Below, piece by piece: positions 10,448 through 21,512 of a stretch of 64,000 nt of DNA (position 1 is its first letter; every line of letters begins with the position of its first letter). This DNA comes from Cynocephalus volans (Eukaryota; Chordata; Mammalia; Dermoptera; Cynocephalidae): NCBI RefSeq assembly GCF_027409185.1, contig NC_084464.1:48335095-48399094 (forward strand), given 5' to 3'. Under the pieces are notes generated by a model. The model was not told the DNA's origin, made no database searches, and saw only the letters and a program-made list of their open reading frames with translations. Made by a program: the position numbers and the translations under genes.

Positions 10448-10613
10448 GGGCCGGCCCGTGGCTCACTCGGGAGAGTGCGGTGCTGATAACACCAAGGCCC
10501 CGGGTTCGGATCCCATATACGGATGGCCAGTTCACTCACTGGCTGAGCGTGGTGCTGACAACACCAAATCAAGGGTTAAGATCCCCTTACCGGTCATCTT
10601 TTAAAAAAAAAAA
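10448..10613 (+). mobile_element. t-SINE dimer nested in the MaLR interior
   Basis: Sense dimer (GGGCCGGCCCGTGGCTCACT ... CGGTCATC plus A tail). TSD AAAAAGATGAGGGAA (10,433-10,447) versus AAAAAGATGCGGGAA (10,614-10,628), one mismatch. Confidence 0.92.
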
Positions 10614-10619
10614 AAAAAG

Positions 10620-11114
10620 ATGCGGGAAGGTTTGGAATGTTTTAAAGACTGGTTAAATGGTGGTGACCAGAATGCTTATAGAAATATGGACTGTAAAGAC
10701 CATTCTAAGAAGGTCTCAGATGTAAATAAGAAGGGACTTATTGGAAATTGGGGCAAAGATCAACCTTGCTATGAACTGGAAAGGAGATTGGCTGCATTGT
10801 GTCCCTGCCCTAGGACTTTGTGGAAGTTGAAACTTAAGACTTGTGAACCAGAGTATTTGGCAGAAGAAATTTCTAAGCAGAAAAACATTCAGAAAGCTGC
10901 ATGGCTACTTGTAACAGCCTACACTGAGTTATGGCGGCAAAGGCATGACATAAAGCCAGAATTTAAAAGGGAAGCAGAGCATAAAGATTTGGAAAATTCA
11001 CAGCCTGGCCATGTGGTAGAGAAGCAGAGAGCATTTTCAGAAGAAAAATGCAATGTGCAAAGAAGATTAGTACGAAAGAAAGGGATTATCAAGAGAAGGG
11101 GGAAAAGGCCTTGA
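10620..11114 (+). pseudogene. MaLR internal ORF remnant (gag-like region, 164 codons)
   Basis: An uninterrupted 164-codon frame covers most of the MaLR interior after the nested SINE. It is rich in Lys/Glu (for example EYLAEEISKQKNIQKAAWLL and FKREAEHKDLENSQPGHVVE). The nucleotide sequence follows the MST/THE1 internal consensus region that derives from retroviral gag. The apparent ATG lies just after the SINE tail, so the frame's start is fortuitous. There is no reason to think it is expressed as a protein. Confidence 0.6.
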
Positions 11115-11179
11115 AGGCATTGCAGAAGCCTCTGGGGCCAACCCTTCCATTTCAGGACCAAAGTCCTAGGCAGACAAAA

Positions 11180-11482
11180 TGGTAACTGAAAGGTGGAGCC
11201 TTGAAGAGGTGATTGGATTGTAGGACCATGCAGTAGTGAATGGATTAATAATGGTAGTCAAGGGTATGATTCTGAGGGCTTTAAAAAGAGAGTGAATAAA
11301 GAAGTTACTCTCTCTTGCTCTGTCTGCTTCCACCGTCTTGCAGTGTGAGGGGTCACTGTTGCCACCACCAGGTGCGTTCCTTGGCCTTTGGACTTCAGAA
11401 ACTATAAGCAACAAACTTATTTTCTTTATAAATTACCCAGTTCCATGTATTTTGTTATAAGCAACAGAAATGGACTAATACA
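11180..11482 (+). repeat. MaLR 3' LTR, 5'-truncated
   Basis: Aligns with the 5' LTR from 'ATGGTAACTGAAAGGTGGAG' to the terminal ATACA. The first roughly 110-130 bases present in the 5' LTR are missing at the internal/LTR junction. Confidence 0.83.
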
Positions 11483-11487
11483 ACTAA

Positions 11488-11780
11488 TATTTCAAAAGTA
11501 AATTAAAAAAGCCATGCACGGACTAATGAGGATATGTCATGAATCAAATATTATGAAATATCTCATTGTAAGTATATGAGGTATAATAAAAAAATACTAA
11601 AATAAAACATGGTTAATAACAATATTTACCTCATAAGATTGCTGTGAGGATTAAATGAGTTAATATATTTAAAACACTCAGACCAGTTCCCGGCACATAG
11701 TAAGCACTGTACTACATAAGTACTTTTACTATCATTGTTTTTTACTTTTTGCCAAGGGGTGAATACTATCTGTTCTGCAT
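11488..11780 (+). repeat. MIR fragment and flanking sequence
   Basis: 11,610-11,740 shows the MIR 3' part (TTACCTCATAAGATTGCTGT, 'GCACATAGTAAGCACT'). The rest is unassigned. Confidence 0.6.
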
Positions 11781-13734
11781 GTAAAACTATTTATTAAGCT
11801 GTGTTGCAGCAGATACTGTTTGCTTTCTTCCCAATTCCTATTTCCTCCTTCTTTGCTAACAGAAGTCTGCTTTTGTTCAGGATGGCAATGAGCCCAGATC
11901 CAGGAAAAATTTGCTTTTCCACATAAAATTTGCTTGTATCAAGGGGGTCCATAGGACACAGACATAGCAAATGACCTACAAGCAGACATCTTCTAGGGGT
12001 TCTAGAAAGACTTCTGTTTTTCCTGATAAAAGAGCATGCTGTGGCTGGCACCATCCTTACACCTTCCTTTGTCTTGACTTAAACATGGCATAATGCCTGG
12101 AGCCTCAACAGCTATTTTGTTACTGAGGCAACAGGCAGAAAAGACAAGAGCAAATATGCTAAGGGTATCAACATGAAAGAGAGAGTCTTATTTTACTTTT
12201 TTCATTTTATTGATTATTCTCAAGTTTAAGCATTCTTCTAAGTATTGATACGTGATTTTTAAAACCTATGTCTAAATAAGTCTAAAAAAAGCTGCTGAGA
12301 TAATTTATGACCTCTTCTCACTCCTTTTCCCTCGGCTTTGTATACCACAGTATGAATTTGTACTATAATTGAACACTCTAATGCAAGAAGTGGTTTTATT
12401 ATCTTTATTTTTAAAGAATAATATAAAATCTGACTCAGCCTGCGTCCTTGAGGTAGGGAGAAATTCTATTTCTATCTCAATCTGTTGGTTTTGGGGGGGC
12501 TATCCTCTTCTCCCCAGCCCCTTGCTTGGAGTCACATAGAACTCCCAAGTTCACCCAATCTTAGAAACTCAGAAAAGCTGGACTTCAGGCTGGTATGGTC
12601 ACTGCGAGGGGCTTGATGTCCAAACTTCAGTGGTCCCACTGCTCATAGCACCAAAGGCAGAATCCAAAGGCTTAGAGCTCAGTCCCCAGCCAGGTGTCCA
12701 TGCAGCCAACCCATCAGATATAGTGCCACCCCAAGGTCTGGGAGGGAGTCAAACACAGGCCCCAAGGTGGACAGAACATGCCACCACTTTGTTCCCCCAA
12801 TGGTAGGAAAATCCCATTTGCTGTAGGGAGTTGGGATCCATTCCCTTCTCCCTCAATTTTTCAAATTAATATACACTACCCACCCACATAATCTAGATCT
12901 CTGCCTTCAAAGTTTTCTAAAACAAAAGTCCTTTAACTGTCCAGTGGGGAAAGAGATAGGCAGCCCTCGTAAACCTACAAAGAGAAGATGCCTGTCATGC
13001 TTTGGTGGTAAATCAGTGGACAAGCAGAGAAACAAGTCCAACTCCAACTGAGGTAATTCTGACAATAAGTCATACTGCTGCATACAAAGTCCTCACAATC
13101 TGACTACAATCCAACTTTCCAGGGGCTTCTGTGAGCATTTCTTCCCATGTATGTAATACTCTCACTTCCTCAAATATCTTTCCTCCCCTTCTCCACCTGG
13201 CTCATCCCTCAAGGTCATTCAGATCCTCAAAAAGATGTCAAAGCTCTAGGTTGGCATCTGTAATTCTCTTGGCCTTTCTTTTGTTGTCATAAGCAGACTG
13301 CCACAGTGCCTCGCACCAGTATCCCAAGTAGCAGTGTCCCAGTAAGCTCTCCTCCATGTTCCTTTCATAGGAAGTAAAACAATTCCTGGAAACCACTGGC
13401 AGTCTCCCCCTCATGGCTCATTGGTCGGAACTGAGTCACATGGCCACCCATAGCCCCAGGGGAGGCTGGGAAAGCAAGTTCCTGGGAAAGCTGAATGGGA
13501 TTGCCACAAATGGCTTGGAAAAATCATGATTTATGCTCAGACTGGAAACACAGTTGCCCCATTCCTGCAAAAAAATTAGCCCCTTTAACAAGGAGGAAGA
13601 AAGGAAATGGCTATAAAAGCCCACCACAAAGATCTTGTTCCATTAGTTATGCTTTCTTCTCCTTCAACATTGCAGGGACTACTGCTATCTGTTTACCCTT
13701 CTTCCACAGAAACAGAGTGTTTAGATATACATAT
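11781..13734. other. No gene recognised
   Basis: About 2 kb of unassigned intergenic sequence. Parts (12,440-12,840) read like a diverged LTR or transposon, but I cannot name a family. ORFs here are short and overlap on both strands. Confidence 0.45.
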
Positions 13735-14075
13735 GGTTGTCCAGAATAAGGTTTACATTTCCCAGCCTCCCTTGTAGCTGATTGTGGCCATATGATCAAT
13801 TTTGGAGAATGGGTTGAAAAGGGAGAAATGAAGGTAACCACCAAGTAGTAAGGAGAAAGGTCATGTCCTCCCTTTCTCTCATCCTAGTGGCTGAAATGTG
13901 GATAAAGTGAGAAGCCATCTTGGACCAACTTGGACCATCTTGTTCTTACATAATGGAGCAACAGAAAGAAGGAGCCTAGGCCCTAAAGATTTCACAGAAC
14001 AGGGGTGCCACACCAGCTTAGGCTTTCACATGAGAGAAAAAAACTAAATTTCTGCCATGTTTAAAGCACTGTTAT
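13735..14075 (+). mobile_element. Ancient LTR-like repeat, same family as 2,520-2,925
   Basis: ACATTTCCCAGCCTCCCTTG, 'GAAGCCATCTTGGACCAACT' and GAAAGAAGGAGCCTAGGCCC follow the same common repeat pattern as the copy near 2.6 kb. Confidence 0.55.
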
Positions 14076-14274
14076 AACAAATACAATGACCTCCAACCCT
14101 TCACCTACAAGCGTACTAAAGTCTCTCCTACCTCAATCTCTCCCTTGACCCTGTGCTTCTCTCTAATTTACCTTTAGTCTTTCTCTGTGTTAGAGCAAGC
14201 AACAAATACTAACTCCTGCCTGAGTTAAGCAAAAAAAGCATAGGTCATAGACTTGTGGGGAAGGCTTGAGAATT

Positions 14275-14760
14275 GTGTATCAGCTTTCTATTGCCAGAAC
14301 AATGCCACATAAACAACCATAAAACCTTAGTAACATATAACAATAAATGTATTTAGTTCACAAGTCTGTGGGGCTCAGTTTACCTGGGGCTGGGCCAAGC
14401 TGGGATGATCTCAGCTGGACTCACTCGAGTGTCCGGGGTCAACTGTTGGTCAGCCAGGCGGCTCTGCTGATTTTGGCTGAAGTCATTCATATATCTGAGG
14501 CTCAGCCAGCTGTTGGCTGATCTAGGATGGCCTCTGCTGGGATAACTCAGGAAGACTTGGCCTAGTTCCACATGTTTCTCATCATCCAGCAGGCTAGCCT
14601 AGATGTGTTTTAATGGCAATGGCACAGGGCAACAGTAAGAGTAAGCCCAACCACACAAGTGCTTTTTAAATCTCTGTGTAATATTTACTGCCATCCCATT
14701 GACCAAAGCAAGTCACAAGGGTGAGCCCAGAGTCAGAATGGGAAGGACCAACAAGAGAAA
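14275..14760. repeat. Ancient interspersed repeat
   Basis: Begins TATCAGCTTTCTATTGCCAG and continues with repeated CAGCTGG-type words and 'CAAAGCAAGTCACAAGGGTG'. Same broad family as 8,323-8,935. Confidence 0.5.
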
Positions 14761-15344
14761 GCCCCAAAGTGAAGAAGTGAGGCCATTAACGCCATCAATC
14801 TACCATACCATGTTCAGAAGTTTTGCTTACAGGGTGGTAGCCAACATCACACCACAGAGCTGGGTCATTAAAGACACTGCTACTGCCACTGATGAGCATT
14901 CATCTCCATAATTACATGGACAGTCCCAGCACCAGACCCTGAATGTTGCTGCCATGACTGGCAGTGCTCATCCACAGAATGGATTTTCTGCTCTTGCTTC
15001 TTTGCATCACAAGCTCCTCCTGATTCAAAGTCTAGGGTGGGTGCATTTTACTAGCAGAACCTGTGACATGTGCCCATGACTTAGTTCACAAGGAAGGGTG
15101 AGAAAGTGAGTAGCTGGCATTTTCAGCTACAGTACTGGGAGGCGGGCTCTGCTTCCCACAACATTTCAAAGAGTGGGAAATTCTCTCTATATAGGAAAGG
15201 GACATTTATATCATGGGCAGCTAAAGAATCAAAACAGAACAACGTGATGATGATGAGGAGGAGATACACTAGGCTTTCATTCTCTTCACAGATAAGCTTC
15301 TTGAAAGAGTACTCCTAGATCACTTTTCTACTTCTCTCCTATTT
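14761..15344. other. No recognised feature
   Basis: Unassigned intergenic sequence between two copies of one ancient repeat family. Confidence 0.4.
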
Positions 15345-15760
15345 CACTCCTATAGTAATCAGCTATTGCCACAATAGTGGTGCAAACTTCAGTGGCTTAC
15401 AACCACAAGCATCTATTTTTCTCACGCATGCCTTAAGCTGCAAGTTGGCTTGGTTTGGTTCCAGGCTTCAGTTTGGGTTGTTGTCTGTTCCACATGTCTC
15501 TTATCTTCCTTGGACCAGTAGCTCCCTATGGTATGTCCTTCTCATGGTGAATAGCAGGAGTGTAAGAGGGTGTAACTTTTGCTCACATTCTACTGGCCAG
15601 AAGAAGTCCAGCAGGGAAATAGACTCCACCTACTCTCATGTACTGCAAGGTCATGTGGCAAAAAGGAGTGAAGAACTGAGAACTACAATCCAGTCTGACA
15701 TAACTCTTCATCTGGCTTCTGACCCTGCTGTGACATTATCGTCAACAATAACACCACAAC
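15345..15760. repeat. Ancient interspersed repeat
   Basis: Begins 'TAGTAATCAGCTATTGCCAC' and resembles the 14,275 copy. Confidence 0.45.
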
Positions 15761-15884
15761 TGCCAAATCAAACATACATTTCTCAGAGGATGAGGAGGCA
15801 GGCAGATACCAGTACCTTTTATGCCATGCTTAGGAGTTTGGATTTCATTCTAAGTGTAACAGAAGCAATTTCTTGGCTGCATAT

Positions 15885-16880
15885 GTGACTAAAGTGGTCT
15901 TTCTATGGTGCAAATCTGATCATGTCATGTCCCTGTTTAAACTGTCAATGCCCCATTGCCTAGGGGAAAAGGTAACACAAGCCTTATATGGCATTAGAAG
16001 TCCACCATGATAAGCCCCTGCCCCAGAATCTCCTGTCACTGCACCCCATTCTTTGCACTCTTTGTTCTAGCCGTGTAGAGCTACTATGGTTTATTTTAGT
16101 TTGGATTCTCCTAGAAACTGACGCTGAGACAAGGATTTGAGTAAAAGTAGTTTATTTGGAAGTGATGGAAACACCGTAGGGAAGAGGTAGAAGGGAAGGC
16201 TGGCAGGCATAAAGGGCGAGCTATTAAGCCAAATACACAGCAGACAATGGGAACTTAATCCTATAAAGAAAGTGGAAAACACATGCATCAGAATTATCTC
16301 ACCTAAGTGCTGAAGTCGCTGGGGTATTTGTACACCAACTCCTGAGAGTCATTGGTTGAGGGCTGCTCCCAGGAGGAGTTAACTCCTGGGCATTTCCAGT
16401 ATGCCACAATTGTGGGCAGCATGACTTTCTGTAGATCTTGGGAGCTGGGGGAAAATCCTTCAGGCAAAGAGATGCACTGAACACATCCAAAGGTCAAGGG
16501 ATATAGGTAAAGCACTGACAAAATCTCCTACGTGGTTCCTCAAATGCAACTTCTCTTGTAGACCTCCATAGTTCCATATTTGTTTCATCCTTCTACCTAG
16601 GATGCTTTTCCCTCCCTCTCTACCTGCTAAACCCCTACTTATCCTTCAAGACCTTCCGCAGCTTCCTAAACAGAGAGGACCACACTCCACTCTGTGTTTT
16701 TGCAGGACATAATACACACCTCTCTTTTTATCACTTGTTATGTTTTACTTACTCACCTGACTCCTCTGCTAGATTATACACTTGTTGAAGGCACAGACTA
16801 TGTTCACAGTTCTTAATATAGTTTGGTGCTTGGAATATGATAGATGCTCAATAAAAGTAAGTTGTATGGAAGGATTAATT
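15885..16880 (+). mobile_element. L2 LINE 3' end, split by another repeat
   Basis: 15,885-16,095 (GATCATGTCATGTCCCTG ... 'CCAGAATCTCCTGTCACTGC') and 16,560-16,880 ('CTTATCCTTCAAGACCTTCC', 'GATGCTCAATAAAAGTAAG') are consecutive parts of an L2 3' end. The 16,096-16,556 insert begins GGATTCTCCTAGAAACTGAC and looks like another old repeat, perhaps an LTR. Confidence 0.65.
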
Positions 16881-17084
16881 TCTATCCAAAGAGTCTAGCA
16901 ATGAGCCGGTGCAGTGCTGCACTGAACTGAAGCTAACCTGAGGTAAAACCATAAGTTTTTATACCCCTTTCTCACCTCCATGGCATTCTCCTTCCTTCAT
17001 TCACTCAATATCCTCCTCTTCTCTATCCTTATCCTAATATCAAAATCTGCTCCTAGATACTTCTCTTATATCTAAACATCACAA

Positions 17085-17220
17085 GAGATAGGAAACCTGA
17101 GTTGCTGTTCATCTTTGCCACTGGAAAGTTTGGGGGTCCTTAGACAAGTCTCTTTCTCTCTCTGAGCTTCAGTCTCTTTATCTGTGAAATGATCTTGAAT
17201 ATCTTTGACAATTATTAAAG
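17085..17220 (+). repeat. MIR fragment
   Basis: Contains 'AGACAAGTCTCTTTCTCTCT' and 'CTTCAGTCTCTTTATCTGTG', typical of the MIR 3' half. Confidence 0.65.
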
Positions 17221-17344
17221 GGCTCTATAAGAATATTCCTAGAAGGATGACACACAAGAAACTGACAACAGTGGTCGCCTCTGGGAAGGGGAAATGGGTA
17301 GCGATGGGCCAAGGGTGTGAAGGAGACTAACCTTCTCTTTATAT

Positions 17345-17798
17345 TTTGCATTAGTTTCCTAGGACTGTTGCAACAAATTACCACAGACTTAGTGGCATAA
17401 AATAACAGAAATGTAATAATCTCTCACAGTTCTGGAGGCCAGAAGTCCAAAATCAATGCATCAGTGGGGCCATGTTCTCTACAAAGCCTCTAGAAGAGAA
17501 TCCTTTCTTGCTTCTCCTGGGATCTGGTGGCTCCAGGCATTCCTCGGCTTGTGGTTGCATCACTCTAGTCTCTACCTCCACGGTCACATTACCTCATTCT
17601 CTTCTGTCTGTATCTTCTCTCTTATAAGGATACTTATCACTGGATTCAGGGCCCAACCAAGTAATCCATGATGCTCTCATCTCAAAATCCTTTACTTAAT
17701 TATATCTATAGAGAACCCTTTTCCAAATAAGGTAATATTGGCAGGTTCCAGGCATTAGGATATATCTTCTGGGGCCCACCATTCAACCCACTACATTC
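17345..17798 (-). mobile_element. MaLR (MLT1-like) LTR, antisense
   Basis: TTAGTTTCCTAGGACTGTTG, 'CTCACAGTTCTGGAGGCCAG' and TTCAACCCACTACA are the reversed landmarks of an MLT1-type LTR. No partner LTR is seen, so it is probably a solo LTR. Confidence 0.75.
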
Positions 17799-17994
17799 CC
17801 ATTTGTACATTTTGTACATTTTGAATTTGTGCCATGTATAAATTTATAAAAGAAAGAAAGAAGGAAAAAAGATTTTTGTGTAACCGAACAGAGATTAAGG
17901 TTTCTACTTTTATGTTTCTTGTTCAACCCAAGTTTGTTCTTTTCTTAGGAACTCACTTTGAACCATCTTTTTTTCTCCCAATTTTATTTACTGT

Positions 17995-18950
17995 TGAAAC
18001 CATGTTATAGGAAATGAAAACGGAACTCTCATCCCATGTGGGTGGGAGTATAAAATAATACAAGCACTTTGAAAAACAACTGGGAGTATTCTGCAAAGTT
18101 GAACATATGCATATATTCCAGACCAGCAATTCCACTCCTACATCAATATCCTAAAGAAATCCTTCCAGTTGTTCACTTATACAGGAGACGTGGGTAAGAA
18201 TGTTCACAGCAGCTCCCTGTATCAGCCAGCCACCAAAAAATGATAATAACAATAATAAAAAAAAGAATGTTCATAGAAGCAGAGTTCATAAGTGGCACAG
18301 AATGTGAAACAACCAAATGTCTACCAGTAGTTGCATAGATAAAATGTGATATTTATAAAATGGAATATTATACAGCCGTGAAAACAAGTAAACTATGGCT
18401 ACACTCATCAACATGGGTAAATCTCAAAACCATATAATTGTCTAAAAGAAGCAGGCAACAGAAGAATAGATACAATACAATATTATTAATATAAACAATA
18501 TATTAATTAAAATTACAAACATAGGTAGAAAGTACAAAGAAAAGCAAGAGGATGATTAATATAAAATTCTGCACAGTGATTATATCTGAAAGGGAGGAAA
18601 AGAAGAATGCTCATAGGAAGGGACTCCCAAGAAGCTTCTAAGGAGCTAGTAATGTCCTGTTCAACGGGGAGTGGGTACACAAGTGCAAATGCTATTTTTC
18701 ATACCGTGCATATTAGTTTTATGTCTTCTTCTGTATATATGATATATTTAACATGCCATGAGAAAACCCTGCTATAGGTGAGGATGTGGAACAATAGCAA
18801 CTCACACTCATTGCTGTGAGGATGAATATAAGTTGGAAAAATCATTTTGGAGAACATTTTGCAATATCTAGTAAGGTGGAAGGTATGCGTGCTCTGTGAT
18901 GTAGCAACGCCTTTCCTAGGTAATGTGGAGGATACTAATATTAATAAAGC
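17995..18950 (+). mobile_element. Old L1 3' sequences, sense
   Basis: CTCTCATCCCATGTGGGTGG, 'ATGGAATATTATACAGCCGT' and 'CATCAACATGGGTAAATCTC' mark an L1 ORF2 3' end and 3' UTR. A second partial L1 copy starts near 18,770. Coding frames are broken. Confidence 0.7.
18211..18262 (+). mobile_element. Severely 5'-truncated t-SINE
   Basis: Only about 22 bp of SINE 3' end (CTCCCTGTATCAGCCAGCC) plus an A-rich tail, flanked by AGAATGTTCACAGCAG (upstream) and AGAATGTTCATAGAAG (downstream) as TSD. It lies inside the old L1. Confidence 0.6.
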
Positions 18951-19567
18951 ACATGTGTTTCACAGGACCTTAACCTTTAGCTTAGTAGGGCCACAGCCCT
19001 TAGTTTTAGCAGGGCCAAAGCCCTGTAATTTAAGGAATAGCCTAATTTTTTAGACTTGCACATAGAAATGCTAAGCTTGGAGAAAACAGAAAACTTTCCC
19101 AGGACTAAAGTCTCTGTTGTAGATAAAACAAATGTAACACAGCAAAAGTGCTTGCTCTAAGGGCAGTCATCCTTGGTGCAGCTAAACCTAATGATGGGAA
19201 AAAATGTGAGCTAAAAGCTTCAAGGTTGATGGTTGGAGGATGTTCCACATCTTGCCTTCAGTTGTTTCTTTAAGTTTCTTGGGGAACTAAGTGTTGCCAT
19301 AACGATTATCTCATTGTTTCTTTTTGTACTTCACATAGCCTAGTTTTTTGACTCCTACTATGACTGATTAACCACCTGCATTCTTTTCTGTAACTTTCTT
19401 GCCTGGACAATAAAGATTGAGAGAAAACCTGATTGGGGATTACTCCTAGAAATCCTTCTCTCTTGAAGTAATTGCTCATGGGATTCACCCTTTCAGGCCT
19501 CTCATCCCTTTGGAGAAATGGGCTTTGAGTAATCCTTTGTGTCTCCATCACCCTGGGAGAGGTGACA
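18950..19567 (+). mobile_element. Solo LTR, copy A of a family seen twice
   Basis: Ends with GGGCTTTGAGTAATCCTTTG and 'TCTCCATCACCCTGGG...GTGACA', with AATAAAGATTGAGAG upstream as a polyadenylation-like site. The same order of landmarks is found at 30,448-30,972. Left boundary approximate. Confidence 0.7.
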
Positions 19568-19652
19568 GGTAAAGGTACCTTAAAGCAGTAGTTTTCAAAC
19601 ATTCTGACCATAACCTCTTATTAAGAAATACATTTTACATTATAACCAAGCA

Positions 19653-19672
19653 TATCTATCTATCTATCTATC
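19653..19672. repeat. (TATC)n microsatellite
   Basis: About five copies of TATC, followed by an A/C-rich cryptic repeat (ACATACACATACACAT) near 19,700. Confidence 0.7.
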
Positions 19673-19884
19673 TCAAGCACACACAAATACAAATACATAT
19701 GTGTACATACACATACACATACATGTGTATATGTGCAAATGTGTAAAAATCTGGAACAAAAATTTTGCAAAAGAATACCTATCCATATTACATACAACAG
19801 ATTCTGATCTTTTCTATACCTGTCTATTGTATTTCATTTTAAGTTCCACCTTTAAGTTTATTTCAACTCACTAATAGTTGATGC

Positions 19885-20192
19885 TATGTTATGAATATTT
19901 GTGTCCCCTTATTAGGAGGTGGGATCTCTGGTTGGTGATTAGGTCATAAGGGTGGGTTAGTGCACTTATAAAAGAGGCTCCAGAGAGCTGCCTTGCCCCT
20001 CACACCATGTCAGGACACAGCTAACAGTTGCCATCTATGAACCAGGAAATGGGCCCTTACCAGACACCAAATCTGCTGGTGCCTTGATCTTGGACTTCCC
20101 AGCCTCTGGAACTGTGAGAAATAAATTTCTGTTGTTTATAAGCCACCCAACCTATGATATTTTACTATAGCAGCTTGAATAAACTAAGACAT
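19885..20192 (+). mobile_element. MaLR (MLT1-like) LTR, sense
   Basis: GAATATTTGTGTCCCCTTAT, 'GAGAAATAAATTTCTGTTGT' and TAAACTAAGACA follow the MLT1 LTR order. The front is degraded. Confidence 0.75.
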
Positions 20193-20214
20193 TTGAGAAA
20201 CTGTAATTTGAAAA

Positions 20215-20650
20215 AGAGTGCACTAGAGAAAATTTTGCACAAAATAATGTGTGAAAGAATGTTGACTGAGCACTGTTCAAATAAAAATAACTGGAAATGA
20301 AAATTGAAAAATATTCACGTGATGGAACAGTATATTGCAGTTAAGATGAATAAACTAGAGCTCCACATATGAACAGTGTTGAGTGAAAAAAAGCCAATTG
20401 CTGAAGCATATGTACAGTGTGATACTATTTATAAAGTTGCAAAACATGAAAAATGTGTTGTTTATGAATACACACTTACCTAGTAAAAGTCTACAACATG
20501 CATGGGAGTGCTAAACATGTAACTCAGGATTGTGGTTTCCACTGGGAAGAGGGAGAGGAATGGGATTAGAGAGGGACAAAAAAGGGACTTTAATTACATT
20601 TTAACATTTTTGTTTCTTAATATTTTTCTTATAGCTTATTTGTTCTTTAT
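20215..20650 (+). mobile_element. Old L1 3' end, sense
   Basis: 'GATGGAACAGTATATTGCAG', 'ATGAATAAACTAGAGCTCCA' and a T-rich end resemble the 3' part of an ancient L1M/L1ME element. Confidence 0.6.
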
Positions 20651-20659
20651 TATTTATTG

Positions 20660-20989
20660 CAGGTATTGGCAAACTACCACCTATGGGCCAAATCTGTGTG
20701 ATATTTTTGTATGGCTTGTGAGCTAAAAATGGTTTCTACATTTTTAATTGTTTTTAAAAATTAAAATAATAATAATATTTCATGATGTGAAAATTATATA
20801 AAGTTCAAATTTAATGTCATTAAATAAAGTTTTCTTGGAACACAGCCATACTAGTTTATTTACATATTGTCTATGGTTGCTTTCACACTACGATGGCAGA
20901 TTTGAGTAGCTGTAACAGAAATTGTATGGCCTGTAATGCCTGAAATATTTACAATCCAATCCCTTATAGAAAAAGTTTGCCAACCCCTG
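20660..20989 (+). mobile_element. Non-autonomous hAT-type DNA transposon
   Basis: The terminal inverted repeats are CAGGTATTGGCAAAC (20,660-20,674) and GTTTGCCAACCCCTG (20,975-20,989). The 8-bp target duplication is ATTTATTG versus GTTTATTG, one mismatch. Interior text 'TCTTGGAACACAGCCATACT' is that of a common mammalian hAT-derived repeat. No transposase frame. Confidence 0.83.
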
Positions 20990-21304
20990 GTTTATTGTGT
21001 GACATATATTTTATAATATTAAAAAGTATCATAGCATTAAAGAAAAATTCAAGAAGTAAAAAGAAGTATAATTCTACCATCTACAAAAATTTGCTTAATT
21101 TTTCCATGTTTTATTCAAGTCTTTGACAAAACCCATATATTTTCATTGAAATCAAGCTAAGACATTTTGCATTCCATTTTTTTCCTTTCTGTATATCATT
21201 TCATATATTTTTTGATGTACTATGTGGCATTCAAATTTGCATTGTTTAATGGTATATAACATGGTTCAAATTTATAAACCACATACCCTTTCCCTTCTCA
21301 TGTT
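20990..21304. other. No recognised feature
   Basis: AT-rich sequence with no supported gene; may include diverged L1. Confidence 0.4.
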
Positions 21305-21315
21305 TAAACTTTTAT

Positions 21316-21501
21316 TTTATTTTATTTATTTTATTTTTTTGTTTGTTTGTCTTTGACCAGTAAGGGGATGCAACCCTCAGCATGGTGTGGTCCGCACCAC
21401 GCTCAGCCAGTGAGCTAACCGGCCATCCCCATATAGGATCCAAACCCGCGGCCTCGGCGCTCCCAGTGCCGCACTCTCCCGAGTGAGCCACGGCGCCGGC
21501 C
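21316..21501 (-). mobile_element. t-SINE dimer, antisense
   Basis: T-rich tract, then GACCAGTAAGGGGATGCAAC ... GAGTGAGCCACGGCGCCGGC. TSD TAAACTTTTAT at 21,305 and 21,502. It keeps CpGs in the left unit (CCCGCGGCC, CTCGGCG), suggesting a younger copy. Confidence 0.9.
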
Positions 21502-21512
21502 TAAACTTTTAT

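Larger units (their letters stand above)
9876..11482 (+). mobile_element. MaLR (MST/THE1-like) LTR retrotransposon, nearly complete
   Basis: Two LTRs flank an internal part that begins GAAAATTGGTACCAGAGAAG, the usual MaLR internal start. The 5-bp TSD ACTAA lies at 9,871-9,875 and 11,483-11,487, as expected for ERVL-type elements. The internal part is only about 0.7 kb once the nested SINE is removed, so it is internally deleted. No pol or env is visible. MaLR elements are non-autonomous. Confidence 0.87.

Noticed and set aside
10620-11114. 164-codon ORF as a novel host gene
   Set aside because: It lies between MaLR LTRs and follows the MaLR internal sequence; its ATG comes just after a nested SINE tail.
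15445-15888. 147-codon plus-strand ORF
   Set aside because: Much of it lies in an ancient interspersed repeat and it shows no known domain.
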